Source of the DNA: Rosa chinensis
Lineage: Eukaryota; Streptophyta; Magnoliopsida; Rosales; Rosaceae
Reading direction: 5' to 3'
DNA: 64,000 bases
NCBI RefSeq assembly: GCF_002994745.2
Contig: NC_037094.1
Coordinates: forward strand, 19,267,001 to 19,331,000
Numbering within the stretch: position 1 is the stretch's first letter; the number at the start of each line of letters is the position of its first letter. This document shows positions 22,196-32,237 of this stretch, one piece after another. The notes below the pieces were generated by a model. The model saw nothing but the letters and a program-made list of their open reading frames with translations. It was not told the DNA's origin and did not search any database. The position numbers and the translations under genes are program-made.

Positions 22196-22712
22196 TGTTA
22201 ATGTCTGAAAGTCTAGCGGTGGCCAAACCTTAGTTAACGCTGATCCGGTGGGCGGATCGATACTTGTACTTATGTTGTGATTCCCGTTACCTGTCAAGTA
22301 AAATACAACGGGCGTCAGAGGGAGACCGCGCTGGGCGGTCTTCAATTCTCCGATGCCTAAGTTAGTCAATGTATTTATGTTGACAAGATAACCGTAGGTA
22401 AGTATTGAATGCGTGATTAATGAGGAGAGAGGAGAGAACCTTTTATAGGTGAGGAAGAGACTGATCTTGTCTTTGTTTTCGATGTGGGACTGATATGCTT
22501 CAGTTCTTAGTTTCAGAAGCTTCTGATGCTTAACTTGGCGCGGCGCGTGGCGGCGCGTGGGTGGCGATCTGGAGGCGGTCCGACGCCGAGGCTGTAGCCC
22601 TCCTGGCAGTGTGTTCGCATGTCATTCCTTTGGTTGGAATTAGTACCTTTGGCGGTACAATGAGCATGGCCCATTATAGCTAATTATGTTTGCAAATGTA
22701 CACGTATGTACA
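22196..22712 (-). repeat. 5' LTR of the Tat element
   Basis: 517 bp, the partner of 10747-11263. The minus-strand promoter motif CTATAAAAGG is at 22437-22450. It is followed by the duplicated target GTGTT at 22713-22717. Confidence 0.95.
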
Positions 22713-22851
22713 GTGTTAATAGAAAGGAAAGCATTTTTGAGAATTATAGTGCGAACCAACATGGTCATGATCTAGATTTCCAGACAGAAAATGGTTTCAA
22801 ACTTCACAAGTCAGTGGCCTCTATGTAAGTATTAAGGTGCAGTAAACTTAC

Positions 22852-23404
22852 ATCTTCTGAAGGAAACACTTCAATGGCGGGATTCATGTTCACCCTTGAA
22901 TTGACTGCTTCAAGGTTCAACGAAAGGAACTAAAGAATCCAAATTAACAGAGAGATTCAGGTTTAACAGTTTAAAGCAAAACCATGTACCAGTTAGCAAT
23001 AGACAGAGCCTGATGGGGATAGATACCTCGACTTGGCGCTGCAGTGACTGGATGTAATTAATAATCTCATCAACAACAAGTGCTTTCCCAATAACCTTCT
23101 CAGACAAAAAAAGTACACCAGGATATGTAAGGAAACATACTAAGTGAAACAAAATTAAACTCAGAATACAGAGCCCTAGATAATTTACTGAGATGTTTTT
23201 AGAGTTGTCTAGTAATCAGAAGTAGTACCAAAGATACCAAATTCATCTTCAATTCCCTATACTTCATTCTGTAGGAAATACTACCTACATGTGCTAAGTA
23301 ATTTGACTGACCTAAAACCAAGTAGAGGTAACGTACGTACATAAATACCTTATTACATCCAGGAACCAAATCCTGAAGAATTTTCATCCTCTGGCTGATC
23401 TTTT
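22852..23404 (-). pseudogene. Captured bHLH transcription factor, DNA-binding exons
   Basis: Three minus-strand exons with canonical splice sites and compatible phases: 23404-23349 (EKISQRMKILQDLVPGCNK), 23095-23027 (VIGKALVVDEIINYIQSLQR) and 22929-22852 (LEAVNSR, then IEVFPSED). This covers helix 1, the loop, helix 2 and the following region of a plant bHLH factor of the BPE/bHLH79 type. The basic DNA-contact residues lie in the preceding exon, which I do not find, so the fragment probably cannot bind DNA alone. The frame is still open. The C-terminal exon is at 10477-10613 beyond the nested gypsy element. It lies inside CACTA 1, which suggests capture from a host gene. Confidence 0.85.
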
Positions 23405-24442
23405 CTGATAATAAAAAGTCAAAGCATGCTATCATCTTCAATAAAACATAGTGCCCAAGAGAAAAATTCAGTCAAACACACCATCACTTCAGTCAAACAT
23501 AATAACCAAAAGAAACAAACCATGCATTCCCATTTAAGGCGTATAATGTGATCTCATGTTGAACTTCATTAAAGTTCTTTCAAACTGATCTCATTTCATT
23601 GGAAACTAAATTTCAAATATAGTGGTCCAAGTTCTAGCTAACAGATAGTTTATGCAGCTTCTTGATTTACTGTATATCAATTCCATAATATGAAGTGATC
23701 GACAATTGCAAACCTGAGATAGTTGGGCTTATACTCCCAACTATCTCAGGTTTGCATAAGCAATTCCAGAAAGACTAAAAGCCAATTAAAATGCATATCC
23801 ACACATACTGATATAGATTTTTTTATTTTATTTTTATTTTTATCAATTCAAAGTTCTTGTTCTGCACAAATCAAATAGTTTAGTTTGGACTTGGCTAGAG
23901 AATAAAGTAAAAAAACTATTAATGTGAGGTCTAGTCCTCAACTACGACCACGAAACCGACATGTATAACCTTCATCAACACCAGAAAGCAAATCAAAAGT
24001 ATAAATCAAACATACCTCTCAGTAAAACTCGTGGTCTTTAACTCTATGGTGTGGAAAACTGGAATATAAATTTGAGGTGGGTAATCTGTCCGGATTAAGT
24101 AAATGCAATTACACAAAAGTAACAGTATGGCTTAAAGCATTTGCAAAAGACATACAAGATTTTAGCTTGACAAAAACAGTATTCATTGTAGGAACTATAC
24201 TAGTATAGTACCACCAAAAACAATATTCCATTGTTACTGAAATGCATGCCATCTGCTAAGAATTACTATTTGAGGTTTGCAGTTGGCAAGTACGAATTGT
24301 CTTCAAACTGTCAAAGAACATGCACTTATTAGGATCCATGAAACAGATTGAGAATCTGTGATCACCGAATAAAGAATTTGAGTTAAGAGCCTTTATGTAC
24401 AACAACATAATATGAAGCCAGAGCACAAATAAGTGAACTCAC
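23405..24442. other. Non-coding spacer between captured fragments
   Basis: AT-rich, intron-like sequence. Apart from the hairpin at 23708-23755 I see no coding similarity. The upstream bHLH exon carrying the basic region was looked for here and not found. Confidence 0.4.
23708..23755. repeat. Perfect 20-bp inverted repeat (hairpin)
   Basis: GCAAACCTGAGATAGTTGGG at 23708-23727, an 8-base spacer, then its exact reverse complement at 23736-23755. It lies between the captured La-motif and bHLH exons. I see no transposon-like target duplication around it. Function unknown; it could form a strong RNA hairpin on either strand. Confidence 0.9.
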
Positions 24443-24900
24443 AAGCTTTGAGGAGTTCCGCAATACAGTTGCAAGCTAGGAATGACTACTTACGAGGGCC
24501 TTAATCTTCTTGAAAGATGCAACAACAGATATTGGCACTATATCAGAATGAATAATAAACAGTTAATAGTGATGAAAACTCAACCCACTGAATTCCAATG
24601 CAAAATCAATATACATCCTTGCATATAAAACTGGTTTGCAGCACCACAAACAAATTAGGTATTTCTGCAGGGGCAAATCTTGCCCTTTAACTTGAAAGGT
24701 AAGCATCATATTAAGTATATTACAGAGCCCACAAACACTGAATCTAACTCTCTCACACACATTTAAAACCATAACAGTTCTCAAAGGAAAGAAACAATAC
24801 AAACAGATTAGTAATTACCAAATCCTTCAGGGTCTTTGTTTATGAACCTCATAAGATGATCAGTAGTAGCTAAGTTCAGATCACTGAAATAATACTCCAC
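24443..24900 (-). pseudogene. Captured La-motif (LARP6-type) exons
   Basis: Three minus-strand exons with canonical borders: 24900-24819 (VEYYFSDLNLATTDHLMRFI, then NKDPEGF), 24537-24494 (VPISVVASFKKIKAL) and 24475-24443 (LATVLRNSSKL). The phases match across both introns. Together they give most of an RNA-binding La motif as in plant LARP6 proteins; the upstream start and the downstream RRM are missing. The short third exon suggests some residues were lost at the exon 2/3 join. It has the same orientation as the bHLH and PC4 fragments in CACTA 1, so a chimeric transcript is possible. Confidence 0.82.
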
Positions 24901-25223
24901 CTGCAAATGTTAGGAGAACAAAAAGAATATCAGGTAAGGTAAAGAGTAGGGAAAGTTGAGATTACAACTATTATATTAGATACTAGTATAGTACCACCAA
25001 AAACAGTATTCCATTTTTAGATTTTCTCGAACACATTATAGGAGTCAAACCCTGCATACATTCTGGAACACATGTTATCGAATTCCATATGGACCAACTT
25101 CATCCCCATTTCAATTCATCCAATGTCAAATTAAGTTTGTAGCCAACTTACTTTTAGACACATATATGAACACTATAGCATAGCATATAATCTGCTATAA
25201 TAGAAAAATCAAGTAGGGTATAC

Positions 25224-25329
25224 CTTTAGAAGTAGGGAGCTCCTTGCCTTCTTTAGTAAAAAACTCCCTCAACGACACCAATGGTTTCCCCTTGAACTCC
25301 TGAACTGTCACCTTCCTCTTATGCGAAAG
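25224..25329 (-). pseudogene. Captured PC4-type coactivator exon (KELP/KIWI-like)
   Basis: One minus-strand exon, 25329-25224, between an acceptor CAG and a GT donor. It reads KRKVTVQEFKGKPLVSLREF followed by FTKEGKELPTSK, the core of the PC4 single-strand DNA-binding domain found in the plant coactivators KELP and KIWI. The second half of the domain is not found downstream. The open frame and splice sites suggest recent capture or continued use as an exon. Confidence 0.78.
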
Positions 25330-27076
25330 CTGCCCCATCCATACACACACAGTACAAGAATGCTTACCGATTAATGCAAAACAGGGATTCGTGCATTAGT
25401 TCATTATTGAAGCAAAATTATTGATTTAATTACAATCATATGACCTATTACTGCAGACACTAGGGGATTATTCCAGCTCAATGAATGTACCACTTGAACA
25501 AGCACCATACCACTTGAATGTACCACCAAATAAGATTGAGTTAAAAAAAAAACATGATGCTTAACCTTTCGAACTTGAAAGAATTTTTTTTTCTTAGAGA
25601 GGTAGAGTGATTATGCTCTATGCCCCAAACTTCAAAGTGTCTTTGGGTAAATTTCCAAACTCGAAAACAACCAGTTGGAATTACAGAAGCCTTAATGGCA
25701 CTCAACAACAAAAACTTAAACGAAAAACGAATTTCAATTCAAACCAAGACCCCATAACATGCAATGAAAGAGATCCCAGTCCCCAGATATTACCACATAC
25801 AAAGTTCAAAACTAAGCAAATCCTGTCACGAAAAAAAAAATCACCAAAAATTACAGAAATTACTACAAACAATATATATTTGCCTCAGTTAACAATAATT
25901 CCAATACATAGTCCAGTACAGATCATAAAAAAAGGCAACTTCAACCAGAAAATATGGATTTCCTTGCGACCAATTTTACTTCACAAACATATAAACAGAG
26001 CAAAAAGGATTAATTTATCTAGTTGATAAAACCATTCCACTCAAATACCTATATCTCTAACCCCAGCACAAACAAAACTAAAAGAAGAAGAACACAACAC
26101 CAAAAAACACAAATTTCCGAACCTGCAATCCCTACTCTCCAAACCAAACTCATATCTATTACTCCTCTTCTTCCTCTACCATTTGAACACACCACTGAAC
26201 CACATTTGGAAAAAAAAATTATATTGCTATTACAATACTTAAAGGCCTCGACAGATAGCCAACTCTTCAATTAAGCATAAACAGAACAAACTCAGAATCA
26301 AAACTCTGAAATTACAGAATCAAATTAAATCACCCAAAAAAAACCCCAATTCAGTGACCCTAACCGTAAAAGCTAATCAAACTCAACACAATAAAACTCA
26401 ATTCCCAATTTCCGAAACCCAGAGTCAATAACATGAATCAAAAGAGAAAACAAAAACCCCAACAAAAACGAAAAAAACATAGAAATATGGGAAACAATAC
26501 CTTCATCAATAGGTCCGTAATAAATATGCAAAATCTGAAAGAAAAAAAAAAAAGGGTGGGGTGGGGGTAAGATAGCTCTTCTGCTTCAGATGGACTCAAC
26601 TTCATCAATAGGCTAAAAAGGCTAATTACACCTACTGTTATAAAACAGATATGTAAATGTTAATGGTACAGCAGCCAAAATTTCATTCTTTCTTTAATAT
26701 ATCAAATGGGTTTATCAAAAGCTAAGCATATAACTAAAAAATATGCAAAATTTGAATGACAGCAACCAAAGTTTCAATCTTTCTTCTAAAGTTTATCAAA
26801 AGCTTCAGACTTTAATAACACAAATGGATATTCAGCAATACCCAGAGAGTAAAATCAAACAAAGTTGAGTACCTAAAGTTCAGAGGGAGCAGGGTGAATG
26901 AGTCGGAGCAGATCGAGCTTGGGCAACCCAAAAAAAAAACACATCTAACACTTCGCACTTCAAGCCTATTTGCCTGAAATCTCTTAACAACCTACTGGGA
27001 CATGATAGCGAACAGGATTTCAGGATTCACACTAATGTTTCTTCTCTTTTCTCATGGTTTCCCCATCATCTATACA
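25330..27076. other. AT-rich interior of CACTA 1
   Basis: Mostly A-rich sequence that yields chance ORFs (for example 25607-26026) without family resemblance. One splice-bounded minus-strand stretch around 26500-26537 (ILHIYYGPIDE) could be a small exon of an unrecognised gene. Nothing else can be supported. Confidence 0.35.
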
Positions 27077-27143
27077 ATCCCTGACGAACTCCGGCGGGTT
27101 CCAGACCATGAAGCTGTTGTTGATGGAGGTTAAGTTTGAGAGG
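27077..27143 (-). pseudogene. Captured heat-shock factor fragment
   Basis: The minus strand reads LSNLTSINNSFMVWNPPEFV then RD. NNSFMVWNPPEF closely matches the DNA-binding domain of plant class A heat-shock factors. The next residues (CIDDG) depart from the family, so the similarity ends abruptly and only about 20 residues remain. The short length makes this the least certain of the four captured fragments. Confidence 0.6.
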
Positions 27144-27149
27144 ATCTGC

Positions 27150-27505
27150 CTTCAAACTGCTTAGTAGAGACGGGTTCGTGGTCTGAGAGAGGGCTGAGGG
27201 TGGGGCTGATCGAGAGAGACGGGTTCGTGGTCTGAGAGCGGGCTGAGGACGGGGCTGAGAAAGAAGGGTTCGTAGCCTGAGAGCGGGCTGAGGGTGGGGC
27301 TGAGGGCTGGGCTGAGAGCGGGACTGAGGGATGACAGTGAGAGAGAGTGATTTTCAGCTGGAGGCGGACTGGGTGTTTTGCTCGATGGAATGGAGAGGGA
27401 ACGAGTTGAAAGAGTGGGATGACAGTGAGAGAGAGTGATTTTCAGCTGGAGGCGGACTGGGTCTTTTGCTCGATGGAATGGAGAGGGAACGAGTTGAAAG
27501 AGTAT
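27150..27505. repeat. GC-rich tandem repeats in CACTA 1
   Basis: 27170-27320 holds irregular repeats built on GGGTTCGTGGTCTGAGAG and GGGCTGAGG. 27328-27503 is an 88-bp unit repeated twice (GGGATGACAGTGAGAGAGAG at 27328 and 27416). No gene is seen. Confidence 0.8.
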
Positions 27506-27569
27506 GAGTGTTAAAAGTATAAGTCAAACCCTAACTAAAGTCAGCTATTCATTGTATCCAAAAAAAAAA

Positions 27570-27960
27570 TCTAAAACTCAGACGACATCAAATAAAGTGC
27601 ATTGTCTGAAACTCATGTAACAACAGACAAATTAAAAACCATTGTCTGAACCACTTAAATCAAACAACATCTTTCAGTAGTCATTGACTTACAAGATATC
27701 AGACAACAGACACCTAATAACAGTTGTGTGACTGAAAATAATCAGACAACAGCAAAAATCAACCATTGTATAAATGAACCTTGGACAACATCACATAATA
27801 ACTGTTGTCTGAATTAATTCATTCAGACAACATCAAAAAAATAAACCATTGTCTGAAATGCTATTGCACAAGAGCCAAGAAAAAACTGTTGTCTAATTCG
27901 AAAGCTCAGACGACACAATATTTCTTGCTGTCGTCTGATTAAATCAGACGACAGTTAAAA
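27570..27960. repeat. Right subterminal repeat region of CACTA 1
   Basis: Contains many copies of CAGACAAC, TTGTCTGA and CAGACGAC in both orientations at intervals of about 20-50 bp, mirroring the left end. Such clusters normally bind the element-encoded accessory transposase protein. Confidence 0.8.
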
Positions 27961-28010
27961 TGTTTGCTGTCGTCTGATATGTGTTGTCTGATTCCGAAAT
28001 TGGTGTAGTG
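27961..28010 (-). repeat. Right terminal inverted repeat of CACTA 1
   Basis: The inverse CACTACACCAATTT ends at 28010, preceded by TTGTCTGATT and a CTGTCGTCTGAT motif. The target duplication ACT is at 28011-28013. Confidence 0.9.
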
Positions 28011-28050
28011 ACTCATGCAAGAATACAGATGCCCAAGTTTAATTGCATAC

Positions 28051-30471
28051 TTGGTTATCACCGCAGCTATCCTCTCCCATCGAAGCTACAGTTGGATTAC
28101 CCTGCAAAGTAACAAATTATCATCTAAGCATAGGCACTATACCAAAAGCAAACGCCAAAGTCATATAACGAGGTGCAACATGCAAAGAAGTAAGTATCCT
28201 CACACAAAATTCTCAAGCATCTAAAACTCACCTAACCATCCTCATCTTCAAAAGACTCCACTATGAGGAAAGAAAATAACAAGTAAATCGCACGCCATGC
28301 AACCAAATATATATTAAGGGAAAGGATGTCGTGCCAGAAAAGGATACCTGGCTACCACCATCGCATGTCTTTCCCTCATAAGTATCAGACTCATTTTCCT
28401 CATCACTCAGGGGGCTACCATCCCCGTCAACACTTGGCCCATCACTAAGATCAACATAAACATCACCCTTGGACGACGGTTTACGTTTACAAAAGTTCAT
28501 GTTGGCCACACTAGAACTCCGCCTAAGGACGGCAGGTGAGGCATCATCTACAACCTTCCTCTTAATAACCCCACTTGGTCTCAGGGTAGAAGCAGCTTTC
28601 CTCTTCTTCCCTTTTTCACAAGCCGAACTCGATGGCAGTATCACTTTAACACCAAAGGCACTCTTGACTACTGGAGGAGGGATACGATCTTTGGCTACCT
28701 TAGGTTTGAAGCAGCAAACCTCCCTTCTGCCTTCCCCTCCATCCTCGGAAGCCCTGACTTTACCCTTTGTAGTGCTCTTGCTACCTTTCTCCACTCCGGC
28801 AGCTGGCAACTCTACTTCAGGATCATCTCCACTTTTACCACCCTTGAGGTGACCAACCACACGCTTTATACCATTCGAGTATACCTCAGTATAGGGAAGG
28901 TTAAGTCTAGACATGACACCTATGACAGTGCTACTGTGGAGTAGTCTCTTGTTCTCACTAGTGGCTTTCGGACGCAACCTACTCCCACCAGTTTGAATAA
29001 ACCTCCTAAACTCGCACCGCTGTAACTCCCAAAACCTCAAGAATGTTGATGTAGGGGATCCAACACAGCCTTTCTTCCCGAGACTATCAGAGAGCATACC
29101 CCTGCAGGAAATACCATCTGTCCGAGTGAAACCCATGATGCAATCCCCACGATGTCCACCATAGGATAGATGTGATGGCACATCCTGGTCTATGCCAAAT
29201 TGCCTCTTAACTCTGTCAGGAGAGTACTTCTCCATCACGGGGTCAAAGAAATCACCACATGCTATTATGGACTGCGCACTAGTGGTTAGAAGCAGCTCAA
29301 CCGGCTCTAGGAACTGTGATGAGTTACCCTCTGGGTAAAAGAAAGGAAATGTCTGGAAGCCATGAGCGGCGAAATATGGTCTGAAATTGAATTTCCCCAT
29401 GTCGTCCAAAACAACAGGCCTAAATGTACCCTTCTTGGCCTTCCTTCTGAACCATCTACAACACAATGGGAATCCTACTAGATTGAAGTCCCTTTTACCT
29501 CCCTCAAGGTGGTGGAGGGACTCAGGAGTTGCGGGTTCCACAGCCAAACCTTCGAATCTCTCCCATACAAATACTTGAAGAAAAAAACTAGATACTAGAG
29601 AGTCAATGCCATACTGCCCCTTACCTTCTTTATCATCCTTTGAAATCTGATCAAGTTTCCTATATAGATGACTAAGGAAGAGAGGAGCGAGCGGAAAACA
29701 AGTACCGGCTGCTAGCATAATGGCCAACGGGAAGACTCGCGGCTGCACATTCTCATAGGGAAAATTTTTGAAAATGAACCTGCTCAACCAGTAAGCAAAC
29801 ATGGCTTCCACCCGGCAGCCGGATTCGAAACCTGCACCATGCTTAAACTTGCCTCCGTCCATCGAGCCCCAAAAGTGTCTCACCCAGTAACAAAAACGGA
29901 ACACTTCTTTAGAATCATAAGCACCCCTTTTCAGAATCTGCAGCTTCTTCTTCTGCGCCTTATTTAGCTCTATCTTGAAAGGATTACCATCCCCAACAAT
30001 AGGGATTCGCATAATATTGCAAACATCTTCCAAAGAAGGAGTAAATTCCCCCCAAGAACAGATGAAAGTGTGAGTTTCAGGACTCCATCTTCGCACCACA
30101 TGGCGAAGGCAAATGTCATCTTTGTAAACCTCACAAAAGCCTGAAATAAACAGTGAAATCTTCACTCTAGCTCCAGTAAGGGCCTCTTCAAGCTCTTCCT
30201 GCTGTACCTCAAAGCTGACCCATTCAGGCCAACCCGCAGGGGTCCTTGCAGGATACCGGAAACATATAGGCACTGCAGGGTACTCTCCCCGCTCAATGAG
30301 CAACCTGGATATGAACTTGGGGGAGACAAAGCACCCAGAAAACTCATGAGATGCCTCATCTGGGCTACCCTCACAAGCCCCCGCGGTGGAAGCAGGAATG
30401 AGACCATCTTCCAGCGAGAAGTGGTGGTCATGAAGTTCTGTAGGCTGAGAAGACTCAGATGCTTGTGCCAT
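28051..30471 (-). CDS. Plant mobile domain (aminotransferase-like) protein gene, 5' exons
   Basis: The first exon runs 30471-28348 (708 codons). I start at the ATG at 30471 (MAQASES) because the longer reading begins on TTG. Residues about 45-320 match the aminotransferase-like plant mobile domain (Pfam family PMD, PF10536): a WSPETHTF block, then GEFTPSLEDV and a FPLAIMLAAG block. The C-terminal part is basic and serine-rich, perhaps nuclear. The exon ends at a GT donor (CAG|GTATCC); a second phase-0 exon of 17 codons is 28101-28051. PMD proteins occur as host silencing factors (MAIN/MAIL1 type) and inside transposons. This one lies antisense to a gypsy pol, upstream of a polypurine tract, so I read it as element cargo. 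An acidic stretch at 28234-28260 may be a further exon, but its phase does not fit. Confidence 0.8.
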
Positions 30472-32183
30472 TGCAAACAAAAGGGAGGCCCTCCTGCAAA
30501 AAAAAAAAAAAAAAGGAGCGAGGTGTACTAGCTGTGAGCAATAGCAATTGGTCTTCTAATACATGGTAATCCCTATCTGACACCCACAAGCAGGTAGAAT
30601 GCCAAGCATAATCACACAATTAGCAAAGCATGCAATGCCTTGCCAAAATATGTCATGTCCCTATGATATATTGTGATAAATCCATCATCGGTGCATCGCT
30701 TTCAAGCAAAATACAACAACCAAGCAAACACAGCCCTGCACACCGATGCATGCAACTATTCCCCCCAACAAAAAAAAGAACAGGAACATCCGAAGCAGAG
30801 GACAAATCGAGATGAGACCAAAAAAAAAAAAAAAAAAAAAAAAACCTATGGCAGTCAAGCAATGCACAAGCCAAGCCAAGATGTGACATATTCATGCCTT
30901 ACTCAAAATAGGTCATACACAGGCTTATCCTAAGGTAAAGCTGCAAATGCCTTTTCCCCTTCATAGTGTCAACCTCAAACACATGAACAACGGGCACGTA
31001 CATATATACGCAAGCAACAAAAAAAAAGGAGAGATGAATGACAGAGGAGCTGCGTTTTCAAGAAAACTCCAAGTGCACGTGCACCTATCTAGCAATTTCA
31101 AGCGATATTTGACACACATAAACGCTAAAACCAAAACTGTGCACCTCTGTATGATACTTATACATGCTCCATAGGCACAATATACTTATTCATGTGTATT
31201 TACAGAAAGAGCTAGCTGCAGTGACCTTAAGGAAGCTAAATCCAAGAAAGGAAACAAGAAAGTTCGTGACGCAGGTGGACTGCAAGTCTTCCCACAAGAA
31301 GTTCGGCTGCGGTGATTCCGGTAAAGGTCATGTAAAGAAAACAGAGGGACGCTATGCAACCAAACGCAAGAAAAAAAAAAAGGGAGAGGGGAAGACAAAT
31401 TGTTGTTCTAAATCGGTTGTGAAGTCTTCTGCAGCATTGCATCACTACCCATGAAACGAAATCGCAGCTCATCAAGTTAATATGATTAATAGGGGAACTC
31501 AAGTGAGATCAATCTAAGAGGAAGACTGGGCATGAACAAGCAGCAATCACAGCAACAAAAGGAAAAGAAGAAGAAGAAGAAGAAAACAGAGTCAATCACC
31601 GTAAGAAGGAATCAAACACAAGCCGCAACAAGAATAAAGATCGACGCGATACCGAAATTAATTCAAACCATCACAAGACATCCATAACCCATCTGCATGC
31701 ATAAGCCATTCAACAAAAATTTTACCCGATTCAATAATCCCAAGGGTTCGAGATTACCTTAGATAAAAAGGATCATGCAATCAAATCCGCGAATTGGAAG
31801 AGGTGTGAGATGGATCCCTACAAAAAAAAAAAAAGAATCGTGATTTCCCTACAGCAAGAGGAGGAAGGCAACGGTTACACGCTGAAGGAAAAGAAAAGAG
31901 ACAAGGAGGAGAATTTTAGGGTTTCAAAAGAGGGGAAAGGAATACCTCGAATCCGAAGGCCCACTAGATTCAGGGATCTCTGGAATCTTCAAGGGACACG
32001 AGCTCAAAGTTTCAGACAGAGCACGAAGAGTCCAACACTCCTTAAGCGGGAAGAGGAGGTGAAACTGTGGAATCTTAACACGTTATTGTTCAAAATAAAA
32101 AGAAAGAAAAGAAAAGAGATAGAATAGGCCTCTCACGCTGACTCACTTTGGGAATTGTAGCTTGGGCTGATTTTTCCTCATTT
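30472..32183. other. Region upstream of the PMD gene
   Basis: Non-coding as far as I can see: homopolymer A runs (30499, 30820), purine-rich sequence and chance ORFs. It should include the promoter and 5' leader of the PMD gene on the minus strand, but no TATA box is clear enough to mark. Confidence 0.4.
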
Positions 32184-32237
32184 TGATTATGCGGCCCATT
32201 TCATGCTTCAAGCAGCCCACATAATCAAGGGGGCTAA
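32184..32237 (+). other. Hairpin and polypurine tract before the putative 3' LTR, copy 2
   Basis: TGATTATGCGG (32184-32194) and CCACATAATCA (32217-32227) are nearly complementary; AGGGGGCTAA follows directly before TGTTGGTACC. The same unit occurs at 8976-9025. The position fits a plus-strand primer for the gypsy element whose pol is at 2951-7740. Confidence 0.6.

Larger units (their letters stand above)
10747..22712 (-). mobile_element. Complete Tat-lineage Ty3/gypsy LTR retrotransposon, 11,966 bp
   Basis: Reading on the minus strand: 5' LTR 22196-22712, primer-binding site 22177-22195, gag-pol ORF 22142-16425, an antisense three-exon gene 13314-16015, a 59-bp tandem array, conserved non-coding sequence, polypurine tract 11264-11282, and 3' LTR 10747-11263. 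A 5-bp duplication (GTGTT) flanks it. The LTRs differ at one position that I can see over 517 bp, so insertion was recent. The gag-pol ORF is unbroken. Two RNase H domains and an antisense ORF between pol and the 3' LTR place it in the Tat lineage (Retand/Grande-like). Confidence 0.95.
9511..28010. mobile_element. CACTA transposon 1, 18.5 kb, gene-fragment carrier
   Basis: The left end starts CACTACACCAATTT at 9511; the right end is its inverse ending at 28010. Each side is flanked by the 3-bp duplication ACT (9508-9510, 28011-28013). Inside the termini are many copies of ATCAGACGACAG or TTGTCTGA motifs in both orientations, the usual subterminal transposase-binding arrangement of En/Spm elements. 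I find no TNP2 transposase inside, so it is probably non-autonomous. About 12 kb of its length is a nested gypsy element (10747-22712). The remaining 6.5 kb carries exon fragments similar to host genes, all on the minus strand. It sits in a small intron of the PMD gene. Confidence 0.92.

Noticed and set aside
25607..26274. AT-rich ORFs of 139 and 83 codons in CACTA 1
   Set aside because: Low-complexity Lys/Asn/Thr-rich translations of A-rich sequence, no conserved motif, opposite strand to the captured exons.
31810..32127. 105-codon + strand ORF, lysine-rich
   Set aside because: Purine-rich sequence upstream of the PMD gene; composition explains the ORF and no family is recognised.
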